The notes under the pieces are model-generated. The model was not told the origin of the DNA. It saw nothing but the letters and a program-made list of their open reading frames with translations, and did no database searches. Of a stretch of DNA of 64,000 nucleotides, positions 1 through 8,574 are shown piece by piece. Source of the stretch: CAVSPO01 sp963730005 (GTDB lineage Bacteria > Actinomycetota > Actinomycetes > Propionibacteriales > Propionibacteriaceae). Within the stretch, counting starts at the first letter, position 1. The number at the start of each line of letters is the position of its first letter. The stretch spans positions 186,001 to 250,000 of the forward strand of contig CAVSPO010000028.1 in NCBI GenBank assembly GCA_963730005.1, given 5' to 3'. Made by a program: the position numbers and the translations under genes.

Positions 1-25
1 GGAAGCCGATCAGCAGGTACTTCAC
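1..25 (-). CDS. yidD: YidD membrane-insertion efficiency factor, N-terminal fragment
   Basis: Only the first eight codons lie in the window. A GTG overlaps the rnpA stop codon in a GTGA arrangement and the reading begins MKYLLIGF, which fits the hydrophobic N-terminus of YidD, a small protein that assists YidC-dependent membrane insertion. The rpmH-rnpA-yidD order is the usual actinobacterial one, and this supports the call more than the eight residues do. The gene continues beyond the left edge. Confidence 0.6.
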
Positions 26-411
26 TCACCCTCCCTCGTCCCGGGGCGATTGAGTCGATCAATCACGGCAGTCCAGGCCGACTCGAAGTCAGACGTCAGT
101 CGATCAGGCTGACTGGCCGCCGCAGGGAGCGCCCGCACCACGATCTGCGCGTTGACCGGCACGCCATCGAGCCGCAGGGCGACCAAGTGCCGGAGCCGAC
201 GCTTCACGCGGTTGCGTGTCACTGCATTGCCGATGGCCTTGGAGACCACAAAGCCCACCTGGGCGGACGCTGCGGAACGCGGCGGATGCTCGCCCAGCGG
301 GCTCTGAAGGATTGCATGGACCACCAGGGTCGGACGCCCAATTCGGGCGCCACGCCGCGTCGTTTCACGAAACTTCCGAGATGAACGCAACCGTGCCCTG
401 GCAGGGAGCAC
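22..411 (-). CDS. rnpA: Ribonuclease P protein component
   Basis: This 129-residue basic protein is the protein cofactor of RNase P, which removes the 5' leader from pre-tRNA. It begins at a GTG four bases after the rpmH stop, with the typical start MLPARARLR. The family RNR-type signature is visible as GNAVTRNRVKRRLRHL at about residues 60-75. Its length is normal. It is co-directional with rpmH upstream and overlaps yidD downstream, so the three are probably one operon. Confidence 0.95.
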   Translation of the reverse strand: MLPARARLRSSRKFRETTRRGARIGRPTLVVHAILQSPLGEHPPRSAASAQVGFVVSKAIGNAVTRNRVKRRLRHLVALRLDGVPVNAQIVVRALPAAASQPDRLTSDFESAWTAVIDRLNRPGTREGE

Positions 412-415
412 GACT

Positions 416-553
416 TTAGGCGGACAGTTCTGCGCGCCCCTTGCGGCGACGCGCGGAAAGGATCGAACGGCCGGCGCGGGTCCTCATCCGGGCACGGAAA
501 CCGTGCGTGCGGCTACGACGGCGGTTGCTGGGCTGGTAGGTGCGCTTGCTCAC
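416..553 (-). CDS. rpmH: 50S ribosomal protein L34
   Basis: The 45-codon gene starts at GTG and encodes a highly basic peptide beginning MSKRTYQPSNRRRSRTHGF and ending RRRKGRAELSA, an unmistakable L34 sequence. A GGGAG ribosome-binding site lies a few bases upstream. It heads the rpmH-rnpA-yidD operon. The roughly 290 bases upstream (554-839) carry no convincing gene and probably hold its promoter. In most actinomycetes dnaA is the divergent neighbour; here a DUF222-HNH gene is inserted between them. Confidence 0.97.
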   Translation of the reverse strand: MSKRTYQPSNRRRSRTHGFRARMRTRAGRSILSARRRKGRAELSA

Positions 554-839
554 GGGACTAGCTCCCAAGTCTGATCGAAGTGGAAATCACAAGCGCCCAG
601 GAGGGCGCAGGGCAGGTACCGCTGACAGCCAACGGCTCGCCCATGTTAGCCCGACGAGCAGTCTGGAGCAAAAGGGGCCGCGGTGCTGCCATGTGTGTGC
701 GTCAGCAGAGCCCGCTGGCGTGCTCCTTCCAGCCGGGGGTGGCCGGCATCAGCGAAGTCGCGGACCGCTACAGCTCCCGACTCATTCTCTGCGCACCCGC
801 TGGAATCTGACAAATCAGTGAACATTCTGCAGTGCGGGT

Positions 840-2336
840 CTACTCCCGGCGATTCTGGAAGCTTTCGGGTGGGTGCCAGGGGTTGTTTCCGGCGAGGCAG
901 TCGTCCAGCCATTCCCGGTGGAGACGCGCCTGGTGTTGGTCCGGATCGAATTCCTTTGGCGGTGATTCGTCCATTTCACCGCCGTCAAGTGGCGGTTGCA
1001 TCGGGGTCAGGGAGAATCGTTGGTGTCGCCTTGGTTTGCGGTGTTTGTCGACGAATCGGGGTGGCAGTAATTCCGGCACGCCGTCATCACTGATGCGGAC
1101 TTGCCATTGATTCGCTTGATCGGTGGGCCGGGGTTCGACGATCCGGTGATGGTGGGGACACAACAACACCGCATTGCCCAGGTCGGTGCGTCCACCGTTC
1201 CACCACGGTTGGATGTGGTGGCCTTCGCAGATAGTTGGCGGCGCGTTGCAGCCCGGGAACACGCAGCCTTGGTCGCGTAACGCCAGCGCTTGGCGGGTGG
1301 GGCCGGTGAACAGGCGGTTGCCGCGGCCCAGATCAAGGATCTGGCTGCTTCCCCCCAACACGGCGGGGATGATGTCGGCGTCGCACGCCAGGCGGCGAAC
1401 ATCGCCCGCAGAGAGGGCTTCACCCGACGAGCACAGCGTGCCCATGCCGAGCCCGCTGCGCAGCGCAGCCAAGGAGATGGTGACGACAACCCGCGGCCGG
1501 TCACCACCCAGGGTGGGAGCCTGCCCCGACGCGGCGTAGGCACCGACGATGTTCTTGAGGGCATCAGCCTGACGCCGCTGAATGGGCACCAGCTCGCCCA
1601 ACTCATCGGTGACCGGCAGGCCGGCAGTGACAGCGGTCACCAGCGCGACCAGGGGTTCCGCGTCGACGATCGGCAACTGGCCGCGGAAACGCACCGACCC
1701 GAACCCGTCGCGGGCCCAGGTGAAGGACCGGTCACCACGAGCCCGTGCTTCTTCGCGGAGCAGGGCGAGGCGGTCGGCTTCCTCACCGACCCCCGGTGCG
1801 ACGACGGTGACGACGTGGTGGCCGAACTGTTTCATCAGGTCCGGGTCGAACTCATGCACGTGGGCCAGCATCGCCTGTTCGCACGCGTCGACGGTGGGGA
1901 GGTCGAGCTCGCAGGGCAGGCGGCGGATGCTGTGCACGATCGCGGTGGCCTGGTCGAACCCGACCCGCCCGGCCAGCGCCTCGGCCTGCACGTCGGGGCG
2001 CGCGGCCAGCTCCACAGCCGCCCGCACCTGACGGCGCGCATCCCCCAGGGTGGACCAGTTCGTCGCATGCAACCACTCACTGGTCCGCACCCCATGCCGG
2101 GTGGTGGTGGCGCCGCGGGCCTCGATCTCGGCGACCCGACGGGCGGTCTCGGCACGAAGCCGTTCCAGACACAACAACAGATCCCGGGTGCCCGCCAACA
2201 ATTCACTATCACCGGTACGCCACAAATCCTGGGCGTTCAAATCATCCAGCACACCAGCAAGCACACCCACCACGTCAGCGCACCCGGCAACCATGCGCGT
2301 CATTTCTGCCGGTGGCGCCTGGATTGCTGTGTGCAT
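840..2336 (-). CDS. DUF222 / HNH endonuclease-type protein (13E12 family), copy A, intact
   Basis: This 498-residue protein has an N-terminal DUF222 helical region (about 1-300) and a C-terminal HNH nuclease fold (about 345-420). The fold carries CVFPGCNAPPTICEGHH, then a tryptophan-rich segment, then CPHHHRIV, giving the zinc-pairing cysteines and catalytic histidines. The family is abundant in actinomycetes (REP13E12 proteins of mycobacteria) and its biological role is unsettled. It lies between rpmH and dnaA. A near-identical copy, including upstream sequence, lies in inverted orientation at 42.1-43.6 kb, but that copy is frameshifted. Confidence 0.85.
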   Translation of the reverse strand: MHTAIQAPPAEMTRMVAGCADVVGVLAGVLDDLNAQDLWRTGDSELLAGTRDLLLCLERLRAETARRVAEIEARGATTTRHGVRTSEWLHATNWSTLGDARRQVRAAVELAARPDVQAEALAGRVGFDQATAIVHSIRRLPCELDLPTVDACEQAMLAHVHEFDPDLMKQFGHHVVTVVAPGVGEEADRLALLREEARARGDRSFTWARDGFGSVRFRGQLPIVDAEPLVALVTAVTAGLPVTDELGELVPIQRRQADALKNIVGAYAASGQAPTLGGDRPRVVVTISLAALRSGLGMGTLCSSGEALSAGDVRRLACDADIIPAVLGGSSQILDLGRGNRLFTGPTRQALALRDQGCVFPGCNAPPTICEGHHIQPWWNGGRTDLGNAVLLCPHHHRIVEPRPTDQANQWQVRISDDGVPELLPPRFVDKHRKPRRHQRFSLTPMQPPLDGGEMDESPPKEFDPDQHQARLHREWLDDCLAGNNPWHPPESFQNRRE

Positions 2337-2412
2337 AAACCAACTCTAGACACCCCCACTGACAAAACAGATCCCAGAAAGTCTCCTGTGGAAAAGAAAT
2401 CCGGAAAGAATT
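857..2412 (-). repeat. DUF222-HNH repeat unit, copy A (inverted partner at 42065-43625)
   Basis: The gene and about 75 bases upstream are shared with 42065-43625 in opposite orientation. The shared upstream block contains TTTCCGGATTTCTTTTCCAC followed by a G-run and TGTCTAG just before the start. Similarity stops at the CGAAAGCTTCC near the 3' end of the coding sequence. Protein identity is roughly nine residues in ten by eye, so the copies are recent duplicates or are homogenised by gene conversion. Confidence 0.85.
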
Positions 2413-2858
2413 CCCCTTGGGGACATCGAGGCCTCCGTGGCACAGGAATGAGCAGGCGATTTCCTTCCTCGATTTCGTGTCACCCCTGCACGGCGGGCAG
2501 TGCCGATGCTGATCGGTGCCGTCCGGTGGGGCCGAGCCAGGACTGCGTCGCCGCCAGCAGCAACGAGCTCACGAGTCCAGCCGACACGCCGATGATGGTC
2601 AACAAGACAGCTCCCTGACTTGCGTGTCGGCGCACCAGTGACTAGTTTCCACAACTGGAACCACCGACCTGACGTGCATCGCCAGCACTTCGGGCACTTG
2701 AGTTTTCCCCGACTGTGGATAACTCTGTGGAAGACTGTTCTTTCCGATGTCGTCCGATGGGGATTGAGGCGCACCTCCTCAGCTTTCATTGTTTGCGTAG
2801 CGCTGGCCGAAGGCGGGTCGGGATTGCTGGCCAAGTGGGACTGGTAACGGAAGTGGGA
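2413..2858 (+). promoter_or_regulatory. dnaA upstream regulatory region with DnaA boxes
   Basis: This stretch of about 445 bases has no credible gene. It contains a perfect DnaA box on the minus strand (TGTGGATAA, 2714-2722) and a weaker one, TGTGGAAGA, at 2726-2734, which suggests autoregulation of dnaA. A possible promoter is TTGAGG (2764-2769), 17-bp spacer, CATTGT (2787-2792). The promoter assignment is tentative; the perfect box is directly visible. Confidence 0.6.
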
Positions 2859-4322
2859 GTGGACTTGACTGACAACGCACCATCTCCGGCAGGTTCAGCC
2901 CACTCTGTGGAGGACGCCTGGAAGCACGTGTTGGCGCAAGCAGAGGTCTCCGGGCGTCAGTGGTTGAAGACCACCAAGGTGCTCACCGTCCACGAGTCGA
3001 CGCTGATGGTGGCCGTCCCCAACGAGTTCACCCGCGAGCACATCGAGACTCGGCAACGGGACGCCATCGAGGAAGTGCTGAGCGACTATTTCAAGCGCCC
3101 CATGCGCCTGGCGATCACCATCGAGCCGGACCTGGAGCTCAACCTTGAGCCGCCGGAGCGTGTCGTTGAGCCCGACCTGCCACCGGCCACGTTCATCCCG
3201 AAGTCCGACGTCCAGCCCGGGCAGTTGCACGCCGTCGACGCGGCGCTGCCGAAGCGCGCCGCCGATCCGATGCCACAAGACGATGGTGACCGGCTGAACC
3301 CCCGGTACACCTTTGACAACTTCGTGATCGGCCCCAGCAACCGTTTCGCACACGCTGCCGCCGTTGCCGTGGCCGAGGCGCCCGGCAAGGCGTACAACCC
3401 GCTGATGATCTACGGCGAGTCCGGGTTGGGCAAGACGCATCTCTTGCACGCCCTGGGCCACTATCTGCGCGCCTACTACGAAGGGGTACGGGTCAAGTAC
3501 GTCAGCACCGAGGAGATGACCAACGAGTTCATCAACGCGGTGTCCGAGAACCGGATGAGCTCGTTCCGGCGTGACTACCGCGAGATGGACGTGCTGCTGA
3601 TCGACGACGTGCAGTTCCTGGAGTCGAAGACCCAGACCCAGGAGGAGTTCTTCCACACCTTCAACACGTTGCACAACGCCCAGAAGCAGATCGTGATGAC
3701 CTCGGACCGCCCGCCCAAGGCCTTGGCGGCGCTGGAAGAGCGGTTGCGCAGCCGTTTCGAGTGGGGCCTGATCACCGACATCCAGCCACCCGACGTGGAG
3801 ACCCGAATCGCGATTCTGCAGCGCAAGGTCCGGACCGACAACCTGCAGGTGGGGGCTGACGTGCTGGAGTTCATCGGCAGCAGGATCCAGACCAACATCC
3901 GCGAACTCGAAGGCGCTCTGATCAGGGTGGCCGCCTTCGCGAGTCTCAACAAGCAGGAGCCTGATCTGGCGCTGGCGGAGAAAGTGCTGCGGGATCTGAT
4001 TCCCGATGGTGCGGGCACGCAGGTGTCGCCGCAGATCATCATCACCGAAACCGCACGGTACTTCGGCATCAGTGTCGACGACGTGGTGGGCACCAGCCGC
4101 ACCCAGGTGTTCGTGACGGCACGCCAGATCGCCATGTACCTGTGCCGGGAGTTGACCGACCTGTCCCTGCCCAAGATCGGCACCGAGTTCGGGGGCAAGG
4201 ACCACACCACGGTGATGCACGCTGACCGCAAGATCCGCCAGCTGCTGCGCGAGAAGCGCAGTGTCTACAACCAGGTGACCGAGCTCACCAACAAGGTCAA
4301 GCAGCGCGCCGCGCAGGCGTAG
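2859..4322 (+). CDS. dnaA: Chromosomal replication initiator DnaA
   Basis: DnaA binds DnaA boxes, assembles as an ATP-bound filament and melts oriC. Visible domains are an N-terminal domain I, an acidic/proline linker, an AAA+ domain with Walker A GESGLGKT and Walker B LLIDDVQFL, the conserved ITDIQPPDVETRIAIL segment, and C-terminal domain IV with the DnaA-box-binding signature GGKDHTTVMHA. I choose GTG 2859, preceded by GGAAG at 2849-2853, giving 487 residues. TTG 2865, which would begin MTDN as in other actinobacterial DnaA proteins, is almost as good. The open frame extends upstream to 2715 without family similarity. It is flanked on both sides by DnaA boxes. Confidence 0.97.
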   Translation: MDLTDNAPSPAGSAHSVEDAWKHVLAQAEVSGRQWLKTTKVLTVHESTLMVAVPNEFTREHIETRQRDAIEEVLSDYFKRPMRLAITIEPDLELNLEPPERVVEPDLPPATFIPKSDVQPGQLHAVDAALPKRAADPMPQDDGDRLNPRYTFDNFVIGPSNRFAHAAAVAVAEAPGKAYNPLMIYGESGLGKTHLLHALGHYLRAYYEGVRVKYVSTEEMTNEFINAVSENRMSSFRRDYREMDVLLIDDVQFLESKTQTQEEFFHTFNTLHNAQKQIVMTSDRPPKALAALEERLRSRFEWGLITDIQPPDVETRIAILQRKVRTDNLQVGADVLEFIGSRIQTNIRELEGALIRVAAFASLNKQEPDLALAEKVLRDLIPDGAGTQVSPQIIITETARYFGISVDDVVGTSRTQVFVTARQIAMYLCRELTDLSLPKIGTEFGGKDHTTVMHADRKIRQLLREKRSVYNQVTELTNKVKQRAAQA

Positions 4323-4389
4323 CTCCCCTCGACCAGCCCGCTCAAGCGGGCCGGTCCAACAGCGCCAGGATTGGCGTCTGCGCGCCTTC

Positions 4390-4715
4390 TCGCCTACCCA
4401 CAGGGTGTGGATTGGCTGTGTACAAGGTGGTGGGCAGTGTCGCTTCGGATGAGCATGAACCGTGGCACAACCCTGTGGACAACTCTGGGGATTGGGTCTG
4501 CCAGGTGTGAATTGGTGCGGACAACCGCGCCGGTGTCCACAGCGCGCCAACAATACCGGTGGCGTCACCCACAGCTTGGTCCACCGTCTTTGAAACCACT
4601 GCGGCAAGGGGTTACGCACTGTTTTCCACAGGTTCCACAGTTGCTACTACTACTACGAAATGGATATAGATCAATGAGGAGTAACAGAGGCGGCGCAACA
4701 TTCCTGTGCACAAGG
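4390..4715. other. Chromosomal replication origin oriC
   Basis: The dnaA-downstream gap carries a cluster of DnaA-box-like 9-mers. These are an exact TGTGGACAA at 4474-4482 and one-mismatch versions at 4417-4425 (TGTGTACAA), 4516-4524 (TGCGGACAA), 4533-4541 (GTGTCCACA), 4622-4630 (TTTTCCACA) and 4705-4713 (TGTGCACAA), with further ACCCACA elements at 4394-4402 and 4565-4573. A weaker box at 4631-4639 is followed by CTACTACTACTAC (4644-4656) and an AT-rich stretch to about 4690, the likely unwinding element. Position between dnaA and the dnaN side is the usual actinobacterial oriC location. Confidence 0.85.
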
Positions 4716-4785
4716 CAGGTCCAGCACCGGCATGCAATCGCCCCCGTCTTACCGCATTCGGCCAACTGGGCGGCAAGATGGTGTC

Positions 4786-5316
4786 ATGACCAAGCCAGCG
4801 TTGCCGCACGACCACGCTGACATGTCAGCACCCAAGCCCACCGACGAGATCCGCCCGCCCGCACCGGTGGCCGGCGGGACCCCCGGCGACGTGGTGACGC
4901 CCGACGGTGTGGTGCCCAGCAGGGTGCCCGAACACGTGTCACCGGAGGCTGAGCAGTACCTGCACGGGTCCCATCGTCTGGACGACCCGTCGAGCCTGGT
5001 CGAAGCACAGGATTCGGAGGCGGATGACGTCGGTCTGGATGAAAAGAAGGACGTCGATCTGCAGGAGGAACCCGCGGAGCAGCAGAACCAGGCGGGCGCC
5101 TATCGATTGGCGCAAGCCATGGTGGCGCTGTTCTCGGTGATCCTGCTGGTGTTGTTCTTCCTGATGTTCGTCGACGTCATTCCCGGCGTCCCCCGTTGGG
5201 TGCGCTACGTGGTCGTGCTCCTCGGGCTTGGCGGCCTGGCCATGATGATGCTGCCGCGTCTGACGCAGGGCGTCGCCGACTCGGTGCAGCCGGGCAACGA
5301 CAGCAGTGACGACTGA
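4786..5316 (+). CDS. Small membrane protein of unknown function between oriC and dnaN
   Basis: I do not recognise this 176-residue protein. It starts at ATG 4786 (MTKPALPHDH). The first 110 residues are hydrophilic, proline-rich and then strongly acidic (runs of D and E around residues 75-105), as expected for a disordered cytoplasmic region. Two adjacent transmembrane helices follow: AQAMVALFSVILLVLFFLMF and, after a short loop, WVRYVVVLLGLGGLAMMML. A short polar tail ends in SDD. No catalytic motif is visible. Its position beside oriC suggests only linkage, not a replication role. The ribosome-binding site is weak. Confidence 0.7.
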   Translation: MTKPALPHDHADMSAPKPTDEIRPPAPVAGGTPGDVVTPDGVVPSRVPEHVSPEAEQYLHGSHRLDDPSSLVEAQDSEADDVGLDEKKDVDLQEEPAEQQNQAGAYRLAQAMVALFSVILLVLFFLMFVDVIPGVPRWVRYVVVLLGLGGLAMMMLPRLTQGVADSVQPGNDSSDD

Positions 5317-5340
5317 CTCCCCTTGATCGGCCCTACTCCC

Positions 5341-5381
5341 GGTTGGCCCGAATCATGGTTGGCCCGAATCATGGTTGGCCC
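5341..5381. repeat. Short tandem repeat, 16-bp unit, about 2.6 copies
   Basis: The unit GGTTGGCCCGAATCAT is repeated exactly at 5341, 5357 and, partially, 5373. It lies in the roughly 200-base gap before dnaN. A short open frame through it (5323-5520) overlaps the dnaN start but has no family similarity, so I regard the region as noncoding. Confidence 0.8.
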
Positions 5382-5516
5382 TGTGCTCAACCTGGGCGTG
5401 GCCGGATATGATGCCCGTGCGATGATGCGCACTGTGGGCGCGGCGCAAGATCTGTTGGCCCTGCTGGGGGCAATGGCGGACCCAAAAGCGATGGGCGTGA
5501 GGATTCAGGAGACGCT

Positions 5517-6677
5517 GTGAAGATTCGTGTTGAGCGCGATGTGCTGGCCGAGGCAGTGGCGTGGGCGGCCCGCAGCCTGCCGACTCGTCCCAGCGTCCCG
5601 ATTCTGGCCGGCCTGCTGATCAAGGCCGACACCGAGGGCGTCACGTTGTCGAGTTTCGACTACGAACGCAGCGCACGCGTCACCATTCAGGCCGAGATCG
5701 TCGACGAGGGCGTCGCCCTGGTCAGCGGCAAGCTGCTCTCCGACATTGCCCGCTCCCTGCCCAATCGCCCGGTGGAGTTGACCACCGACGGCTCCAAGGC
5801 GGAGTTGGTGTGCGGATCTGCGCGCTTCACGTTGCAGACGCTGCCGGTCGATGACTACCCGAGCCTGCCCGAGATGCCGCCTGCTGCCGGCGCCGTGTCG
5901 TCCGACGACTTCGCCAGGGCAATCGGTCAGGTGGCCGTCGCCGCCGGGCGCGATGAGCTGTTGCCGGTGTTCACGGGCGTCCGGATGGAGGTCGAGGGCG
6001 ATACCCTGTCGCTGCTCGCCACTGACCGGTACCGGATGGCGTTGAGGGAGATGACGTGGCGTCCCAGCAACCCGGCCGTGTCAGGCGCTGCGCTGGTTCC
6101 GGCCCGGGTGCTGCAGGAAACCGCCCGCTCGATGGGGCCGGGTTCTGACATCACGTTGAGCCTGAACACCGGCACCACCGGTGAGGGCCTGATCGGTTTC
6201 GAGGGTGACGGCAATGGCGGCACCCGTCAGCTGACCACCCGGTTGCTGGACGGTGAGTTCCCCAAGGTTCGGCATCTGATGGACATCAAGCCGACGGTTT
6301 CCGTCCGCGTCAAGACCGAGGACCTCGTCGCGTCGGTGAAGCGCGTCGCTTTGGTGGCTGAGCGCAACACACCGCTGCGGATGCTGATCAACGAGGACAA
6401 CATCGCGTTGGAGGCAGCGACCGGTGATCAGGCCAGGGCCTCCGAGGCGGTGGAGGCAACCGTCACCAACCACGTCGGCGGTGAGCTGGCGTTGACCGCT
6501 GCCGGCTTCAACCCGCATTACCTGTCCGACGCGTTGACTGCGCTCGACACCCCCTACGTCTTCTTCAGCTTCACGGCTGCCGGCAAGCCTTGTCTGGTGC
6601 AGGGGCTCGGTGACATCGACGGCGACCCCGACGTCGATTACAAGCACGTGATCATGCTGATGCGGCTGCCCAACTGA
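5517..6677 (+). CDS. dnaN: DNA polymerase III subunit beta (sliding clamp)
   Basis: This 386-residue clamp encircles DNA and tethers the replicative polymerase. The start is GTG 5517 (MKIRVERDVLAEAVAWAARSL), with a purine-rich GGAG-type site about ten bases upstream. Family features include the PVLAGL-like strand (SVPILAGLLI, about residues 27-36), LLATDRYRMA at about 165, and the C-terminal HVIMLMRLPN typical of the clamp end. Three repeated clamp domains of about 125 residues fit the length. It lies 23 bases upstream of recF. Confidence 0.97.
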   Translation: MKIRVERDVLAEAVAWAARSLPTRPSVPILAGLLIKADTEGVTLSSFDYERSARVTIQAEIVDEGVALVSGKLLSDIARSLPNRPVELTTDGSKAELVCGSARFTLQTLPVDDYPSLPEMPPAAGAVSSDDFARAIGQVAVAAGRDELLPVFTGVRMEVEGDTLSLLATDRYRMALREMTWRPSNPAVSGAALVPARVLQETARSMGPGSDITLSLNTGTTGEGLIGFEGDGNGGTRQLTTRLLDGEFPKVRHLMDIKPTVSVRVKTEDLVASVKRVALVAERNTPLRMLINEDNIALEAATGDQARASEAVEATVTNHVGGELALTAAGFNPHYLSDALTALDTPYVFFSFTAAGKPCLVQGLGDIDGDPDVDYKHVIMLMRLPN

Positions 6678-6699
6678 GCAGCTGTGGTCGGGGGGTGTC

Positions 6700-7884
6700 A
6701 TGTTCGTGCACGGCCTCCAGCTGATCGACTTCCGCAACTACGCCTCGGTCGACATCGACCTGAACACGGGGGTCACCCTTTTCGAGGGCAGCAACGGGCA
6801 GGGCAAGACGAATCTGGTGGAGGCGGTCGAGTACATCTCGACGCTGAGCAGCCACCGTGTCAGCAGCGACGCCCCGCTGGTGCGTTTCGGTGCCGAGCAG
6901 GCGATCATCCGGGTTCACGTCACCGCAGGCATCAACGATCCTCGCAAGCTGCTGCTCGAGATCGAGATCAATCCGGGGCGGTCCAACAGGGCACGGATCA
7001 ACCGGACGGCCCAGAAGCGTCCCCACGACCTGTTGGGCGTTCTGCGCAGCGTCACGTTCACCCCTGACGACCTGGCCGTGGTCAAGGGGGATCCCAGCGA
7101 CCGGCGCGGTTTCCTGGACCAGCTGGTGATCAGTCGCTGGCCGCGGATGGCCGGCGTGAAGAGCGACTACGAGCGGGTGCTCAAGCAGCGCAACCTGCTG
7201 CTCAAGTCCCTGTCGCCGTTGGCTGCGCGCCGGGAGCCACGTGGGCAGGGCGACCTGGAGTCCACCCTGGAGGTGTGGAACGGGCAGCTGGCCAGTTTCG
7301 GCGCCGAGCTGCTGGCTGCCCGGCTCGACACGCTGGTCGATCTGATGCCGCTGGCCTGCGATGCCTACGCACAGATCGCCCCGGTCAACAATCTGGCCGC
7401 AGCTGATTACAAGACCACCCTGCCGATGCCCGAGCAGCGTCCCGACGAGCAAGGATTGGCGCAGTTGTTGCTGGCCGAGATGGCGGTCCGTCGCCAGGAG
7501 GAGATCGCTCGTGGCGTTTCGCTGATCGGGCCGCACCGCGACGACGTGACGTTCACGATCGGCAACCTGCCTGCGAAGGGCTACGCCAGCCATGGTGAGA
7601 CCTGGTCGTTGGCATTGGCGCTGCGCCTCGGTTCGTTCGGGTTGCTGCGGGCCGACGGGGTGGAACCGGTGTTGATTCTCGACGACGTGTTCGCCGAGCT
7701 GGACGTCATCCGCAGGGAACGTTTGGCCGAGGCCGTGCTGGACGCCGAGCAGGTGCTGGTGACTGCTGCGGTTGGTTCCGACGTGCCGGCCATGTTGGTG
7801 GGCCATCGCTTCCATGTGGGCGGGGGCAACGTCTGGCCGATCCCGGCGGCGGGTGCCCAGCCCGTGGAGATGGCCGATGTCTGA
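6700..7884 (+). CDS. recF: DNA replication and repair protein RecF
   Basis: RecF is an SMC-like ATPase that loads RecA at gapped DNA through RecOR. The 394-residue sequence has Walker A GSNGQGKTN near residue 34, the family segment VSLIGPHRDDVTF near 275, an ABC-type signature region around GETWSLALALRLG and Walker B LILDDVFAELD near 328. Its length is normal. It begins at ATG 6700, shortly after dnaN, and its stop overlaps the DUF721 start by eight bases, indicating one transcription unit. Confidence 0.96.
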   Translation: MFVHGLQLIDFRNYASVDIDLNTGVTLFEGSNGQGKTNLVEAVEYISTLSSHRVSSDAPLVRFGAEQAIIRVHVTAGINDPRKLLLEIEINPGRSNRARINRTAQKRPHDLLGVLRSVTFTPDDLAVVKGDPSDRRGFLDQLVISRWPRMAGVKSDYERVLKQRNLLLKSLSPLAARREPRGQGDLESTLEVWNGQLASFGAELLAARLDTLVDLMPLACDAYAQIAPVNNLAAADYKTTLPMPEQRPDEQGLAQLLLAEMAVRRQEEIARGVSLIGPHRDDVTFTIGNLPAKGYASHGETWSLALALRLGSFGLLRADGVEPVLILDDVFAELDVIRRERLAEAVLDAEQVLVTAAVGSDVPAMLVGHRFHVGGGNVWPIPAAGAQPVEMADV

Positions 7885-8506
7885 GTGGAACAGCTTCCCT
7901 GACCGCGACATCCCCGAGGACCCGCTGCCGCCGTCCGAAGCTGGCGGCCTCGTGCCGACCGGCAGCCCTGACCCGCACGTCGATGCCGACCTGGTGGCCA
8001 ACCATGACCCGGAGGGTGTGGAGATGGCCACCCAGGTCGCGCACAGCTTCCAGACCCAGTTGCCGCCGCCGCGGGGCGTCAATCCCACCCCTCGTCGGCC
8101 CCGTCGCAAGGTGGTGGACGAGACCCGCAGCGGCGCCCACCCGGATGAGCGGGATCCCAAGCCGATCGGCAAGGCCCTGGGCAGGCTGATCGCCGATCGG
8201 GGCTGGACCACCCAGGTCAATCTGCACATGATGCTGACGCGCTGGGCCGATCTGGTGGGCGAGGCCAACGCCGAGCATTGCCAGCCGGAAGGATTTCGGG
8301 ACGGCGTGCTGACGGTGCGGGCAGACTCCACCACCTGGGCGACGTCCTTGCGCCTGATCGCCCCCAGTTTGGTGGCCCGGCTGAACGACCAGCTGGGTCA
8401 GGGGTCCGTGACGCGCGTCGAGATCAAGGGTCCGGCCGCGCCCAGCTGGAAGCACGGCCGCAGGTCGGTGCGTGATGGCCGGGGCCCCCGCGACACCTAC
8501 GGGTGA
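7877..8506 (+). CDS. DUF721 protein, DciA-like helicase-operator candidate
   Basis: This 209-residue protein overlaps the 3' end of recF, as it does in many actinomycetes. The N-terminal 85 residues are low-complexity and proline-rich. The conserved domain runs from about 90 to 190 and includes GKALGRLIADRGWTTQ, the WADLVGEANAEHCQPE segment and LTVRADSTTWATSLRL. DUF721 members include DciA, which recruits the replicative helicase in bacteria lacking DnaC, so a replication role is plausible from family knowledge. ATG 7877 is chosen because it gives the conserved short N-terminus and a coupled start. Confidence 0.85.
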   Translation: MSEWNSFPDRDIPEDPLPPSEAGGLVPTGSPDPHVDADLVANHDPEGVEMATQVAHSFQTQLPPPRGVNPTPRRPRRKVVDETRSGAHPDERDPKPIGKALGRLIADRGWTTQVNLHMMLTRWADLVGEANAEHCQPEGFRDGVLTVRADSTTWATSLRLIAPSLVARLNDQLGQGSVTRVEIKGPAAPSWKHGRRSVRDGRGPRDTYG

Positions 8507-8547
8507 GTAGCTCACACGGATCAGCCACGACTGCTGATGGGCCGAGG

Positions 8548-8566
8548 ATACTGAGGGGGGTATAAG
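8548..8566 (+). promoter_or_regulatory. CsoR/CstR-type operator overlapping a leaderless promoter
   Basis: The 16-mer ATACTGAGGGGGGTAT (8548-8563) has the ATAC...GGGTAT architecture of CsoR-family operators. It overlaps a -10 element TATAAG (8561-8566) that lies only eight bases before the GTG of the rhodanese gene, so the transcript is probably leaderless and repressible. A same-length site, matching at 13 of 16 positions, occurs at 41189-41204 before the peroxiredoxin. No CsoR-family gene is in the window, so the regulator is inferred. Confidence 0.5.
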
Positions 8567-8574
8567 CTGGGGTT

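Noticed and set aside
2346..2834. Open frame of 162 codons on the minus strand between the HNH gene and dnaA
   Set aside because: No recognisable domain, and it runs through the dnaA promoter and DnaA boxes; GC-rich DNA commonly gives such frames.
2895..4619. Long minus-strand frames opposite dnaA, gyrA and other genes
   Set aside because: They are antisense shadows of well-supported genes, typical of high-GC codon usage.
5323..5520. 65-codon frame overlapping the dnaN start by four bases
   Set aside because: It passes through the 16-bp tandem repeat and has no family-like content; the overlap looks coincidental.
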